Positions 1-6,649 of a stretch of DNA of 13,837 bases are shown piece after piece (the stretch's first letter is position 1; each line of letters opens with the position of its first letter). Below the pieces are notes generated by a model. The model saw nothing but the letters and a program-made list of their open reading frames with translations. It ran no database searches and was not told the origin of the DNA. Source of the DNA: Thermoanaerobacterales bacterium (lineage in GTDB: Bacteria; Bacillota; Thermosediminibacteria; Thermosediminibacterales; Tepidanaerobacteraceae); assembly GCA_012839145.1 (NCBI GenBank), contig DUNY01000036.1, forward strand, positions 1 to 13,837, in the 5' to 3' direction. Made by a program: the position numbers and the translations under genes.

Positions 1-1
1 C

Positions 2-103
2 CGCCCTAAGTCCCCCGCCACTATAAGCGAATGCCAAAAGGCGGTTAAGATCGGTGTGGACTTGACTAACATTGCAATGAAAGCAATATTCTTGTCATCC
101 TAA
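2..103 (+). CDS. C-terminal end of an unidentified protein gene (cut by left edge)
   Basis: A frame open from the window edge encodes 33 residues and stops at TAA 101-103. The visible residues (for example SPATISECQKAVKIGVDL) have the composition of a real amphipathic helix near a protein C-terminus. I do not recognise the family. It points the same way as the PuuD-like and DppA-like genes that follow, so it may belong to the same peptide or amino-acid catabolic cluster, which is an inference from position only. The last residues (ILSS) and the stop codon lie inside the dispersed repeat at 70-187, so the repeat seems to have landed on, and now supplies, the end of this gene. No upstream sequence is available to confirm the call. 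Confidence 0.5.
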   Translation, partial: RPKSPATISECQKAVKIGVDLTNIAMKAIFLSS

Positions 104-187
104 GGGAGGCAACGACCGAAGGATTTTAAGATTTTTCGCTGTGCTCAAAATGACACTTTCGTTTATCGTGGTAAGGGCACTGTGTGG
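70..187. repeat. Dispersed imperfect-palindrome repeat, copy 1
   Basis: The core at 93-155 begins TGTCATCCT and ends AAAATGACA, so its ends are inverted repeats, with GAAGGAT and AAGATT blocks between. A second copy lies at 5439-5576 in the same orientation. It shares CATTGCAA upstream, the TGTCATCC/GAAGGAT/AAGATT/ATGACA core, and a downstream block CTTTCRTTTATCGTGGT followed by GGGCA and GTGG. The matching flanks make the mobile or amplified unit about 120-140 bp, longer than the hairpin alone. It carries no ORF of its own. Elements with a TGTCATCCTGA...GAAGGATCT core are, from memory, widespread in bacterial genomes, and I cannot check that here. The hairpin may also influence transcription across this gap. 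Confidence 0.75.
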
Positions 188-190
188 GAA

Positions 191-213
191 TAGAGGGGGG
201 CTTCGTCCCTCTA
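191..213 (+). promoter_or_regulatory. Hairpin in the leader of the PuuD-like gene
   Basis: TAGAGGG (191-197) pairs perfectly with CCCTCTA (207-213) around a 9-nt loop. It sits between the dispersed repeat and the GTG start at 255. No U-run follows, so it does not look like an intrinsic terminator. It may be a leader stem or a processing/stability element. It is not part of the repeat, because copy 2 lacks it. Function unknown. Confidence 0.35.
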
Positions 214-254
214 TAAATGAAGTCTCTTCAATTTTAAAGGGGGAGGGAGAACCG

Positions 255-974
255 GTGCAGCCTTTAATAGGTATAACCATGTCCTTTGATAATTGCAACA
301 ACAAGGCAAATATAAAGGAAAGATATTATAGTGCCGTAGAACGGGTCGGAGGTCTACCCTTGGCCATACCGCCACTTAGAGATAAAGCCGCCCTGAAAGC
401 CTTAGCAGAAAGACTGGATGGGGTGATCATATCAGGTGGTCCCGACATAGATCCTTCTTATTTTCACGAGCTACCACATCCTAAGCTCGGCAATGTATGC
501 CCAATTAGGGATGAAGCGGAAATCTTTATGGCCGGTGAAGTTATTAGATTATCAAAACCTCTACTGGGCATCTGCCGTGGAATGCAGGTAATGAATGTAG
601 TAATGGGCGGAAATCTTTATCAGGACATTCCTTCTGAGATAAAGGAATCCTTAAAACACATTCAAAATGCACCAAGATGGCATAAAAGTCATGAAATCAA
701 AATTATTGAAGAAGAGTCTTTACTTTTTAAAATAATAGGTAAAAAGCGTATAAAAGTAAATAGTTTTCATCACCAATCGGTAAAGAAACCGGCTCTTTGT
801 TATAAAATTACCGCTACAGCTCCGGATGGTATTGTTGAAGCCATGGAGTTAAGACAAAAGGGAGTATTTTGTCTTGGAGTGCAGTGGCATCCTGAAGAGC
901 TGACAGATGACCCGGTAAATTTGAGATTATTTCAAGTCATGATAGATGCAGCTAAAAGAAGACCGGAACAATGA
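255..974 (+). CDS. Gamma-glutamyl-gamma-aminobutyrate hydrolase-like class I glutamine amidotransferase (peptidase C26, PuuD family)
   Basis: A 239-residue cytoplasmic hydrolase of the PuuD/peptidase C26 group, which cleaves gamma-glutamyl amide bonds such as that of gamma-glutamyl-GABA. Visible: N-terminal PLIGITM strand, an SGGPDIDP oxyanion-side loop (60-67), the nucleophile elbow GICRGMQ with Cys107, and VQWHPEE near the C-terminus giving His212 and Glu214, so the Cys-His-Glu triad is complete. I chose GTG 255 because a purine-rich GGGGGAGGGAG site precedes it and PuuD proteins begin at this strand. An ATG at 141 lies inside the dispersed repeat and would add 38 unrelated residues. It ends 36 bp before the DppA-like gene on the same strand, suggesting one operon for breakdown of peptides or gamma-glutamyl compounds. 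The true substrate is not shown by sequence. Confidence 0.88.
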   Translation: MQPLIGITMSFDNCNNKANIKERYYSAVERVGGLPLAIPPLRDKAALKALAERLDGVIISGGPDIDPSYFHELPHPKLGNVCPIRDEAEIFMAGEVIRLSKPLLGICRGMQVMNVVMGGNLYQDIPSEIKESLKHIQNAPRWHKSHEIKIIEEESLLFKIIGKKRIKVNSFHHQSVKKPALCYKITATAPDGIVEAMELRQKGVFCLGVQWHPEELTDDPVNLRLFQVMIDAAKRRPEQ

Positions 975-1010
975 ACTATCAGATAAAGGCCGAAAGGGAT
1001 GGTAATTACA

Positions 1011-1832
1011 GTGAAAATTTATATTTCAGCTGATATGGAAGGAATCTCCGGGGTTGTTTCCATGCAGCAGATAGATTCCGGTGCTCGAGAGTTTGAAAGA
1101 GCTCGACGTATGATGACTAGAGAAGTCAATGCCATAATTGAATCGGCCTTTGAACATGGGGCGAGGGATATAGTTGTAAATGACGCCCACGGTGATATGG
1201 ACAATATATTAATTGAAGAACTTGATTCCGCCGGAGTTTCCCTCATCAGCGGCAGCCCGAAACCTCTCAGCATGATGGAAGGAATTGATAGATCCTTTGA
1301 TGGAGTGTTTTTTGTTGGATACCATGCTCGTGCAGGGAGTCCAGATGCCATAATAGATCATACGTATACCTTTCGAGTATTAAGTGCCAAGATTAATGGC
1401 AGACCTATGAGCGAAGCAGGTTTAAACGGTCGATTGGCAGGGTATTATCGTGTGCCCGTTGTATTTATATCCGGAGACCAAAATGCTATTCGATGTGCTC
1501 GAGAAGAGTTAAATAACCACATAGGAGTGGTCGTAAAGCAAGCAGTATGTCGTACCGCTGCTAAAATATATCCCTTCAGCCAAGTTGAGATTCGCCTAAA
1601 GGCCGGTGTTGCCGAAGCTATGAAGAAAATCCGGTCTTTTAAACCCACAGTGGAAAGGGACTCGGTAGAATTAGAGGTCTCCTTTACCGTGTCGGATATG
1701 GCAGCCATGGCACTTTTAATACCGGGTGTAATACGAAAAGACGCTCGAACTGTAATTTATACAGGAAGGGACTATCTTGAAACCTATAAGGTGTTTAGGG
1801 CAATGTTGGCTTTAACACGAGGTATAATATGA
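1011..1832 (+). CDS. dppA: D-aminopeptidase, M55 family (DppA-like)
   Basis: A 273-residue zinc peptidase close to the 274 residues I recall for Bacillus DppA, which releases N-terminal D-amino acids from short peptides. Metal-ligand positions can be read: Asp8 and Glu10 in SADMEG, His60 in NDAHG, His105 in GYHA and Glu135 in MSEAG. His117 (DHTY) fits the catalytic histidine. The C-terminal third is the usual alpha/beta cap. I prefer GTG 1011 because family members start MKIYISADMEG and AAAGGGATGG lies about 8 bases upstream. The ATG at 999 is in frame but its SD would abut the start. It follows the PuuD-like gene closely and is closed by the terminator at 1841-1866. A role in salvaging wall- or diet-derived peptides is inferred from the family. 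Confidence 0.9.
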   Translation: MKIYISADMEGISGVVSMQQIDSGAREFERARRMMTREVNAIIESAFEHGARDIVVNDAHGDMDNILIEELDSAGVSLISGSPKPLSMMEGIDRSFDGVFFVGYHARAGSPDAIIDHTYTFRVLSAKINGRPMSEAGLNGRLAGYYRVPVVFISGDQNAIRCAREELNNHIGVVVKQAVCRTAAKIYPFSQVEIRLKAGVAEAMKKIRSFKPTVERDSVELEVSFTVSDMAAMALLIPGVIRKDARTVIYTGRDYLETYKVFRAMLALTRGII

Positions 1833-1840
1833 AATCATCC

Positions 1841-1866
1841 GATGGGGTAAAAACCCGTCTTTTTTT
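1841..1866 (+). terminator. Rho-independent terminator after dppA
   Basis: GATGGG (1841-1846) pairs with CCCGTC (1854-1859) including one G-U pair, and seven T residues follow (1860-1866). It begins 8 bases after the dppA stop codon. It separates the PuuD/DppA unit from the amidohydrolase gene, although leaky read-through is possible given the short stem. Confidence 0.75.
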
Positions 1867-1916
1867 ACATTAAATCAATAATATTGTTTAAATATATTTC
1901 AGTAGGAGGAACTAAT

Positions 1917-3086
1917 ATGCTAGCGATTGTAAATGGCAAGGTATATACTATGGCCGGTGAGGTTATTGATAAAGGAACTGTGTTGATGGAGGACGGCAAA
2001 ATACAGGGAGTTGGGCGGGAGCTTGCCATTCCAGAAGATGGGAAAGTGGTTGATGCAAAGGGTAACTTTATTTTTCCGGGGTTTATCGACGCACACAGTC
2101 ATATAGGTATTTTTGAAGAGGCGGTAGGGGAGATAGGGGAAGAAGGCAATGAGTGGACCGATCCTGTGACACCTCAGCTTCGGGCTCTTGATGCTATAAA
2201 TCCTGCCGACAAGGCTTTTGAAGATGCGGTGATAGGTGGCGTTACCTGTGCCTTTACCGGACCGGGCAGTGCCAATGTTATCGGTGGGCAATCCATTGCC
2301 ATGAAGACTTACGGCAAAGTCATAGACCATATGGTGGTCAAAGAGCCCGCCGGCCTTAAAATTGCTTTTGGGGAAAATCCCAAGAGGGTATACGGTGAGC
2401 AGAAAAAAATGCCTGCTACAAGAATGGCGACTGCCGCTCTACTGAGGGAGGCCTTGGTCAATGCTCAAAACTATAAGGTTAAACTTGAAAAGAGCAGTCC
2501 AGATAAGGACAAAACAGTGGAACGGGATCTTAAAATGGAGGTTTTATGTGATGTCTTAGATAAAAAGCTTCGTTTGAGAGCCCATGCCCATAGGGCAGAT
2601 GACATTATGACAGCAGTGAGAATAGCAAAGGAATTTGATGTGGATATGGTCATTGAACACTGTACTGAAGGCCATCTGATAGCCGATGAACTGGCAGAAC
2701 TGGACATCCCGGCTGTAGTGGGACCATCTTTCTCGTCCCGTTCAAAGGTGGAACTTAAAAACTTGAGCTTCATAACACCGGGAATTCTTGCCGCAAAGGG
2801 TGTTAAAGTTGCAATAATGACTGATCATCCCGTTATACCCATACAATATCTTCCTGTTTGTGCCGCTTTGGCGGTGCGTGAGGGCATGAAGGAAGAAGAT
2901 GCATTGGCAGCCATTACTATCAATGCAGCCGAGATATTGGGCATTGCCGATCGCCTGGGAAGCCTTGAAAAAGGTAAAGATGCCGATGTGGTTGTATGGA
3001 ATGGACATCCGTTGGATATAAAATCCAAGCCCTCTTGTGTCGTAATAAACGGTGAAATAGTATATGAAAATTGTAAGTTCAAGTAA
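1917..3086 (+). CDS. Metal-dependent amidohydrolase, imidazolonepropionase-like (COG1228 type)
   Basis: A 389-residue enzyme of the amidohydrolase superfamily, which hydrolyses C-N bonds in cyclic or acylated amino-acid derivatives using one or two metals in a TIM barrel. A small beta-sandwich formed by the N- and C-termini (1-50, about 335-389) flanks the barrel. Metal-binding signatures: GFIDAHSHIG with His60 and His62, AHAHR with His223/His225, IEHC with His248 and MTDHP with Asp303. The C-terminal INAAEILGIADRLGSLEKGK block is typical of the superfamily. AGGAGG at 1904-1909 places the start at ATG 1917. An upstream ATG at 1884 lacks an SD. It lies behind a terminator but continues the same-strand hydrolase cluster. 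The substrate is unknown. Imidazolonepropionase itself is unlikely without other hut genes. Confidence 0.85.
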   Translation: MLAIVNGKVYTMAGEVIDKGTVLMEDGKIQGVGRELAIPEDGKVVDAKGNFIFPGFIDAHSHIGIFEEAVGEIGEEGNEWTDPVTPQLRALDAINPADKAFEDAVIGGVTCAFTGPGSANVIGGQSIAMKTYGKVIDHMVVKEPAGLKIAFGENPKRVYGEQKKMPATRMATAALLREALVNAQNYKVKLEKSSPDKDKTVERDLKMEVLCDVLDKKLRLRAHAHRADDIMTAVRIAKEFDVDMVIEHCTEGHLIADELAELDIPAVVGPSFSSRSKVELKNLSFITPGILAAKGVKVAIMTDHPVIPIQYLPVCAALAVREGMKEEDALAAITINAAEILGIADRLGSLEKGKDADVVVWNGHPLDIKSKPSCVVINGEIVYENCKFK

Positions 3087-3178
3087 AATATTTCTTTATG
3101 AGTCTAAGGCCTTATTATTTGGCAATCTATAAGGAAACATTCAACTAATAGCTCATTGTAGTCGTCAAACGGAATGGT

Positions 3179-3210
3179 AACGGCATTGACTATTCAATGC
3201 CGTTCCTTTT
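3179..3210 (+). terminator. Terminator hairpin downstream of the amidohydrolase gene
   Basis: AACGGCATTGA (3179-3189) pairs perfectly over 11 bp with TCAATGCCGTT (3194-3204), loop CTAT, followed by CCTTTT. The U-run is short but the stem is strong. It lies 92 bases after the amidohydrolase stop and just upstream of the tsaE promoter, so it insulates the t6A operon. Confidence 0.7.
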
Positions 3211-3224
3211 GTACCCTTTAGATT

Positions 3225-3251
3225 TTGCTCAATTACAATTTGTGGTATAAT
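3225..3251 (+). promoter_or_regulatory. Sigma-A promoter with extended -10 for tsaE-tsaB-rimI
   Basis: TATAAT at 3246-3251 is preceded by TGG (3243-3245), an extended -10 element. A weak -35 (TTGCTC, 3225-3230) is 15 bases upstream, or TTTTGC (3223-3228) with 17-base spacing. Transcription would begin near 3258, about 30 bases before the tsaE start and just after the terminator at 3179-3210. Confidence 0.6.
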
Positions 3252-3289
3252 GATTACAAATGATTTTAAAGTAAAATAGGATGAGTACA

Positions 3290-3745
3290 ATGGAAATAAT
3301 TTTTGAAACCCAAAGTGTGGAGCAAACAGAAAAACTGGGGGCATCACTGGGCAAGCTTCTTTTTGAGGGGGATTTTTTAGCTCTCACAGGAGATTTAGGG
3401 GCAGGTAAGACGGCTTTTACGCGTGGTATAGCTAGAGGTCTGGGTATGGACGAACTTATTACCAGTCCGACTTTTACTATAATTAATGAATATCATGACC
3501 CGGTTGCCCTTGCACATATGGATGCTTATAGGCTTAAAAGCCTTGAAGAGCTGGAGAACATTGGTTTTGACGATTATTTGCAGGGTTTTATCGTAGTTAT
3601 GGAGTGGGCTGATAAAGTTAAGGAGATGCTGCCTACCGATGTGCTGTGGATAGATTTCACAGTGTTGGAAGATGGGCGTCGTCGAATTAGATTTACATCA
3701 GACAGCCCTCATTATGACAAGATGATCGGGGAGCTGAGCAAATGA
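3290..3745 (+). CDS. tsaE: TsaE, ATPase subunit of the tRNA t6A37 synthesis complex
   Basis: A 151-residue P-loop protein of the TsaE (YjeE/YdiB) family. It drives the ATP-dependent cycle of the TsaB-TsaD-TsaE complex that puts N6-threonylcarbamoyl on A37 of ANN-decoding tRNAs. Visible: Walker A GDLGAGKT at 34-41 (Lys40), the SPTFTIINEY segment, HMDAYRL, and the C-terminal EWADKVKEMLP block. Length matches the family (about 150-160). The frame also has ATG 3281, but that codon abuts the AGG. With ATG 3290 the AGGATGAG site is correctly spaced, so I use 3290. It is the first gene of a tight operon: its stop overlaps the tsaB start by 4 bases (ATGA), implying coupled translation. Confidence 0.93.
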   Translation: MEIIFETQSVEQTEKLGASLGKLLFEGDFLALTGDLGAGKTAFTRGIARGLGMDELITSPTFTIINEYHDPVALAHMDAYRLKSLEELENIGFDDYLQGFIVVMEWADKVKEMLPTDVLWIDFTVLEDGRRRIRFTSDSPHYDKMIGELSK

Positions 3746-4461
3746 CACAGGTTTTAGGAATTGATTCATCCTCAATTGTGGCAACCATAGCCGTAATGAA
3801 TGAGGAAAAACTCCTTTCTGAATATATAGTGAACAATAAAAAGACCCATTCAGAAAAAATGATGGTTGTTCTAAATCAAGTATTAGAGGACTCAGGGATA
3901 ACCGTAAATGACGTAGATGTGGTGGCAGTTGCAAAAGGTCCGGGATCTTTTACGGGAATTCGCATAGGAATGGCATGTGCTCAAGGCATAGCTCATGCAC
4001 TGAAAAAACCAATGATTGGAGTCAATACCCTTGATGGTTTGGCATATAATCTTATGGGTACGAGAGATATTTTATGTCCGATGATAAATGCTCAGCGTCA
4101 TGAGGTCTACACTTCTCTCTACCGTTGGGAACAGGATGAATTGAAACGACTTTGGGATTATAGATTGATTAAAGCAGATAAACTGCTCAAAGAAATTTCA
4201 GCTTTTGACAAGAAGGTGATAGTTTTAGGTGACGGTGTACACTTACTAAGAAAATCAATGGAAAACATTAGTCAAGTGGTAGAAAACATCATACCTGCTC
4301 ATCCTGTATTTTCCATGCCTCGAGCTTCGTCTATTGCTGCGTCGGCTTTACATGAATATAATAGGGGAAATACAAAAGACTGCTTTTCAATTAAACCCTT
4401 TTATATCCGAAAATCCAATGCCGAGGAAAAGTGGGAGGAACGCTATGGAGCAAAGAGCTAA
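3742..4461 (+). CDS. tsaB: TsaB, scaffold subunit of the tRNA t6A37 synthesis complex
   Basis: A 239-residue ASKHA-fold protein of the TsaB (YeaZ/YdiC) family, a paralogue of TsaD that dimerises with it and lacks catalytic metal histidines. It opens with VLGIDSSS, the equivalent of the phosphate-1 loop, and has the family hallmark KGPGSFTGIRIGM (65-77) followed by an alpha helix and GVNTLDGLA. The C-terminal half (MINAQRHEVYTSLY and beyond) is the usual variable domain. The start overlaps the tsaE stop by 4 bases, and its own end overlaps rimI by 17 bases, so the three genes are surely co-translated. Its partner tsaD is in the window but on the other strand (5625-6635), so complex stoichiometry is not set by one operon here. 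Confidence 0.93.
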   Translation: MTQVLGIDSSSIVATIAVMNEEKLLSEYIVNNKKTHSEKMMVVLNQVLEDSGITVNDVDVVAVAKGPGSFTGIRIGMACAQGIAHALKKPMIGVNTLDGLAYNLMGTRDILCPMINAQRHEVYTSLYRWEQDELKRLWDYRLIKADKLLKEISAFDKKVIVLGDGVHLLRKSMENISQVVENIIPAHPVFSMPRASSIAASALHEYNRGNTKDCFSIKPFYIRKSNAEEKWEERYGAKS

Positions 4462-4909
4462 CCATGACCTGACAGTAGAGGTAATGCAAATGAAGGATTT
4501 GGATGAGGTAATGGAAGTGGAACAACGATGTTTCACTACCCCATGGTCCCGCTATTCCTTTACCTGTGAGCTTAGGGATAACCAATTTTCCCATTACATC
4601 ATAGCAAAACATCTGAGCAAAATTATTGGTTACGGGGGAATGTGGATAATTCTGGATGAAGCTCATGTAACCAATGTTGGAGTACTGCCGGAATACCGCG
4701 GCCTAGGTATAGGAGAACTTCTTATGCGATCACTCATGGCAGCGGCTAAAACCCGGGGAGCGAAAAAAATGACCCTGGAAGTTCGTAAAAGCAATTATAT
4801 AGCCCAAAATCTATATTCCAAATTGGGCTTTGAACCCATTGGCATCCGCCGTGGATACTACCTGGACGACAGAGAAGATGCGGTAATTATGTGGAAAGAC
4901 TCACTTTAA
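4445..4909 (+). CDS. rimI: RimI-type ribosomal protein N-acetyltransferase (GNAT)
   Basis: A 154-residue GNAT-fold acetyltransferase of the RimI (YdiD) type, which acetylates protein N-termini, classically of ribosomal protein S18, using acetyl-CoA. Visible: a TTPWSRYSF substrate-side loop (31-39), the acetyl-CoA pyrophosphate loop RGLGIG (85-90) after VGVLPEY, LEVRKSN (111-117) with a catalytic-type Glu, and NLYSKLGFE followed by IRRGYY. I chose ATG 4445 because GGGAGGAA lies at the right distance and RimI proteins are about 150 residues. The longer frame from 4334 sits wholly inside tsaB. It overlaps tsaB by 17 bases and converges on the acyltransferase gene with a 9-base overlap. Linkage to tsaE/tsaB is conserved in Firmicutes and supports RimI over other GNATs. 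Confidence 0.88.
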   Translation: MEQRANHDLTVEVMQMKDLDEVMEVEQRCFTTPWSRYSFTCELRDNQFSHYIIAKHLSKIIGYGGMWIILDEAHVTNVGVLPEYRGLGIGELLMRSLMAAAKTRGAKKMTLEVRKSNYIAQNLYSKLGFEPIGIRRGYYLDDREDAVIMWKDSL

Positions 4910-5374
4910 AGGCTTTATGGGTATCCCTCCTACAAATGAATTCTCAGGTACATCCCTGTTAACCAGTGAACAGGCTGAAACCGTTGCTCCGTCGCCTATA
5001 ACAACTCCGGCCAGTATGGTAACATTGGCACCGATTGTTACATCATTACCTATAACAACCTTTCCCTTTCCCCATTCTTTTACCATGTACTCATGTGCAA
5101 GTACTGTCGAGTTATATCCTATTATGGTATTGTCTCCGATTTCAATAAGTTCCGGAAAAAATATATCAAACATAGCCATTAAACCCACTGACACATTTTT
5201 ACCAACTTTCATCCCTATAATCCTATATAGGGAGTTTTTTAAGGGAAGATGCGGGATAAACCGGGCGATATAAATCACTATAAAATTAAGCACTACCTTT
5301 AACGGGTTAACGGTTTTATACCAAAACCATAGAGAATTGACCTCTCCTGCTTGATGCCTTTTTACTCTGCGCAT
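4901..5374 (-). CDS. Hexapeptide-repeat acyltransferase, YvoF-like
   Basis: A 157-residue left-handed beta-helix protein. After a basic, partly hydrophobic N-terminal region (12-55, including a stretch around VLNFIVIYIARFI that could lie against the membrane), hexapeptide-type repeats run from about 57 to 150: KVGKN, IEIGDNTIIGYN, VVIGNDVTIGANVTILAGVVIGDGA and SFVGG. His94 (VLAHEY) is the likely catalytic base, as in other acyl-CoA or O-acetyltransferases of this fold. The pattern resembles Bacillus YvoF, and the acceptor substrate is unknown. A GGAGGAAG site precedes ATG 5374. It is convergent with rimI, the last 9 bases of both genes overlapping, and no terminator is present at that junction. 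Upstream of it lies the second dispersed repeat. Confidence 0.82.
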   Translation of the reverse strand: MRRVKRHQAGEVNSLWFWYKTVNPLKVVLNFIVIYIARFIPHLPLKNSLYRIIGMKVGKNVSVGLMAMFDIFFPELIEIGDNTIIGYNSTVLAHEYMVKEWGKGKVVIGNDVTIGANVTILAGVVIGDGATVSACSLVNRDVPENSFVGGIPIKPLK

Positions 5375-5438
5375 TTCTTCCTCCAGAAAATAAATTTAAT
5401 TTTATTAAACCTTTACCATGAAAACCTCACTTCGTTGT

Positions 5439-5576
5439 CATTGCAACTATAAAAGCACCTCTAATTTGTCATCCTGAAGACTTTGCTTGAAGGATCTTAT
5501 AAGATTCCTCAGGCACTTTGCTCCTTCGGAATGACAGAAAGTGCTTTCATTTATCGTGGTTTGGGCAATACGTGGA
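5439..5576. repeat. Dispersed imperfect-palindrome repeat, copy 2
   Basis: The second copy of the element at 70-187, in the same orientation. The core 5467-5536 runs from TGTCATCCTGAAG to CTTCGGAATGACA, an inverted repeat with two mismatches in 13. It contains an internal perfect palindrome ATCTTATAAGAT (5494-5505). The outer blocks CATTGCAA (5439-5446) and TTTATCGTGGT (5550-5560) match copy 1. It lies in the 250-bp gap between the YvoF-like gene and the end of tsaD. This gap holds no gene. The hairpin could serve as a transcription stop for tsaD, though it lacks a clear U-run on that strand. Confidence 0.78.
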
Positions 5577-5624
5577 AATTCCGATGCTGTCATCTGCACC
5601 TTTCTACAGACAACTTCTAATGAC

Positions 5625-6635
5625 TTAAAATAGCTTTAAGTTTGCATATGCGTTTAGAGTCATATCGGCCTCATTTCCTATAATATAGCGGTAATACCCG
5701 GCACAAGCTATCATGGCAGCATTGTCGGTGCAAAGTATCATAGGCGGATATTGAACGTTAAAATCCGTTCCGGCTCTACTGCTCAATTCCTCTCGCAGGC
5801 GGCTGTTAGCTGCGACCCCACCGGCTAAGGCAATTGTCTTGACTTTTTTCATTTCTGCTGCCTTCAAGGTGTTTTCCACCAAAGCATCTACCACGGCCTT
5901 TTGAAAACTAGCTGCCACATCCTCCACTATTATAGGAAGCCCCTTTTGTCTTTGATGATTTAAATAATTTAAAACAGCAGACTTTATACCGCTAAAACTA
6001 AAAGACAAATCACCTTCCTTGAAATGGGCCACAGGAAAAGGTATAGCCGTTTCATCTCCCTGTTTTGCATATTTATCTATAAGAGGACCTCCGGGATACC
6101 CCAGACCTAAAGCCCGGGCAACTTTATCAAAGGCTTCACCGGCCGCATCATCCACCGTTTTTCCCATAACTTCATAATTGCCGTAATTATTCACATGTAT
6201 CAAATGAGAATGGCTTCCAGATACCACTAAGCATAAAAAGAGTGGGGTAAAATCAGTTTCAAGGAAATTAGCAAAAATATGCCCTTCAATGTGATTTACA
6301 CCTACCAAGGGTTTGTTAAGTGCATAGGCTAAACCTTTGGCATAGGACACTCCTACCAACAGGGCTCCGACCAAACCGGGTCCGTGGGTGACCGCTATCA
6401 AATCCACATCGTCAAAGCTAATTTTGGCATCTTCCAGGGATTTTTGCGTTACATGGGAAATTGCTTCAAGATGCTGCCTGGAGGCAATTTCCGGTACTAC
6501 ACCGCCGAATTTTGCGTGCTGTTTAATCTGAGAAAAAATAGCATTTGACAATATTTTTCTGCCGTCTTGCACCACCGACACTGAAGTTTCGTCACAAGAA
6601 GTTTCTATTCCAAGAGTAATAAAGTTTTCTTTCAA
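5625..6635 (-). CDS. tsaD: TsaD, tRNA N6-adenosine threonylcarbamoyltransferase
   Basis: A 336-residue ASKHA enzyme (Gcp/YgjD/Kae1 family) that transfers threonylcarbamoyl from threonylcarbamoyl-AMP to A37 of tRNA, with TsaB and TsaE. Visible: [11 protein letters not shown] at 8-18, [22 protein letters not shown], the metal site NHIEGH with His115 and His119, [27 protein letters not shown] and CTDNAAMIA with Asp304. The usual SGGHT motif reads SGSHSH at 139-144, a mild oddity. The start is TTG 6635: AAAAGGAGCG lies 8 bases upstream and the product begins like other family members. The TTG lies only 14 bases after the ABC-F stop codon, so the two are co-transcribed. It is on the opposite strand from tsaE/tsaB, unlike the common contiguous order. 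Confidence 0.95.
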   Translation of the reverse strand: MKENFITLGIETSCDETSVSVVQDGRKILSNAIFSQIKQHAKFGGVVPEIASRQHLEAISHVTQKSLEDAKISFDDVDLIAVTHGPGLVGALLVGVSYAKGLAYALNKPLVGVNHIEGHIFANFLETDFTPLFLCLVVSGSHSHLIHVNNYGNYEVMGKTVDDAAGEAFDKVARALGLGYPGGPLIDKYAKQGDETAIPFPVAHFKEGDLSFSFSGIKSAVLNYLNHQRQKGLPIIVEDVAASFQKAVVDALVENTLKAAEMKKVKTIALAGGVAANSRLREELSSRAGTDFNVQYPPMILCTDNAAMIACAGYYRYIIGNEADMTLNAYANLKLF

Positions 6636-6649
6636 GTATATCGCTCCTT

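Noticed and set aside
141..254. Longer PuuD-like protein starting at ATG 141
   Set aside because: The extra 38 residues are encoded by the dispersed repeat and the leader hairpin, unlike PuuD N-termini, and GTG 255 has a strong SD.
95..304. Minus-strand 69-codon ORF
   Set aside because: It is formed by the repeat and leader, has no SD and shows no recognisable domain.
4334..4444. N-terminal extension of RimI from ATG 4334
   Set aside because: It lies inside tsaB in another frame, while ATG 4445 has GGGAGGAA and gives the normal family length.
4917..5273. Plus-strand 118-codon ORF opposite the YvoF-like gene
   Set aside because: It is a shadow of the hexapeptide repeats on the minus strand. 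The minus-strand frame has an SD and clear family motifs.
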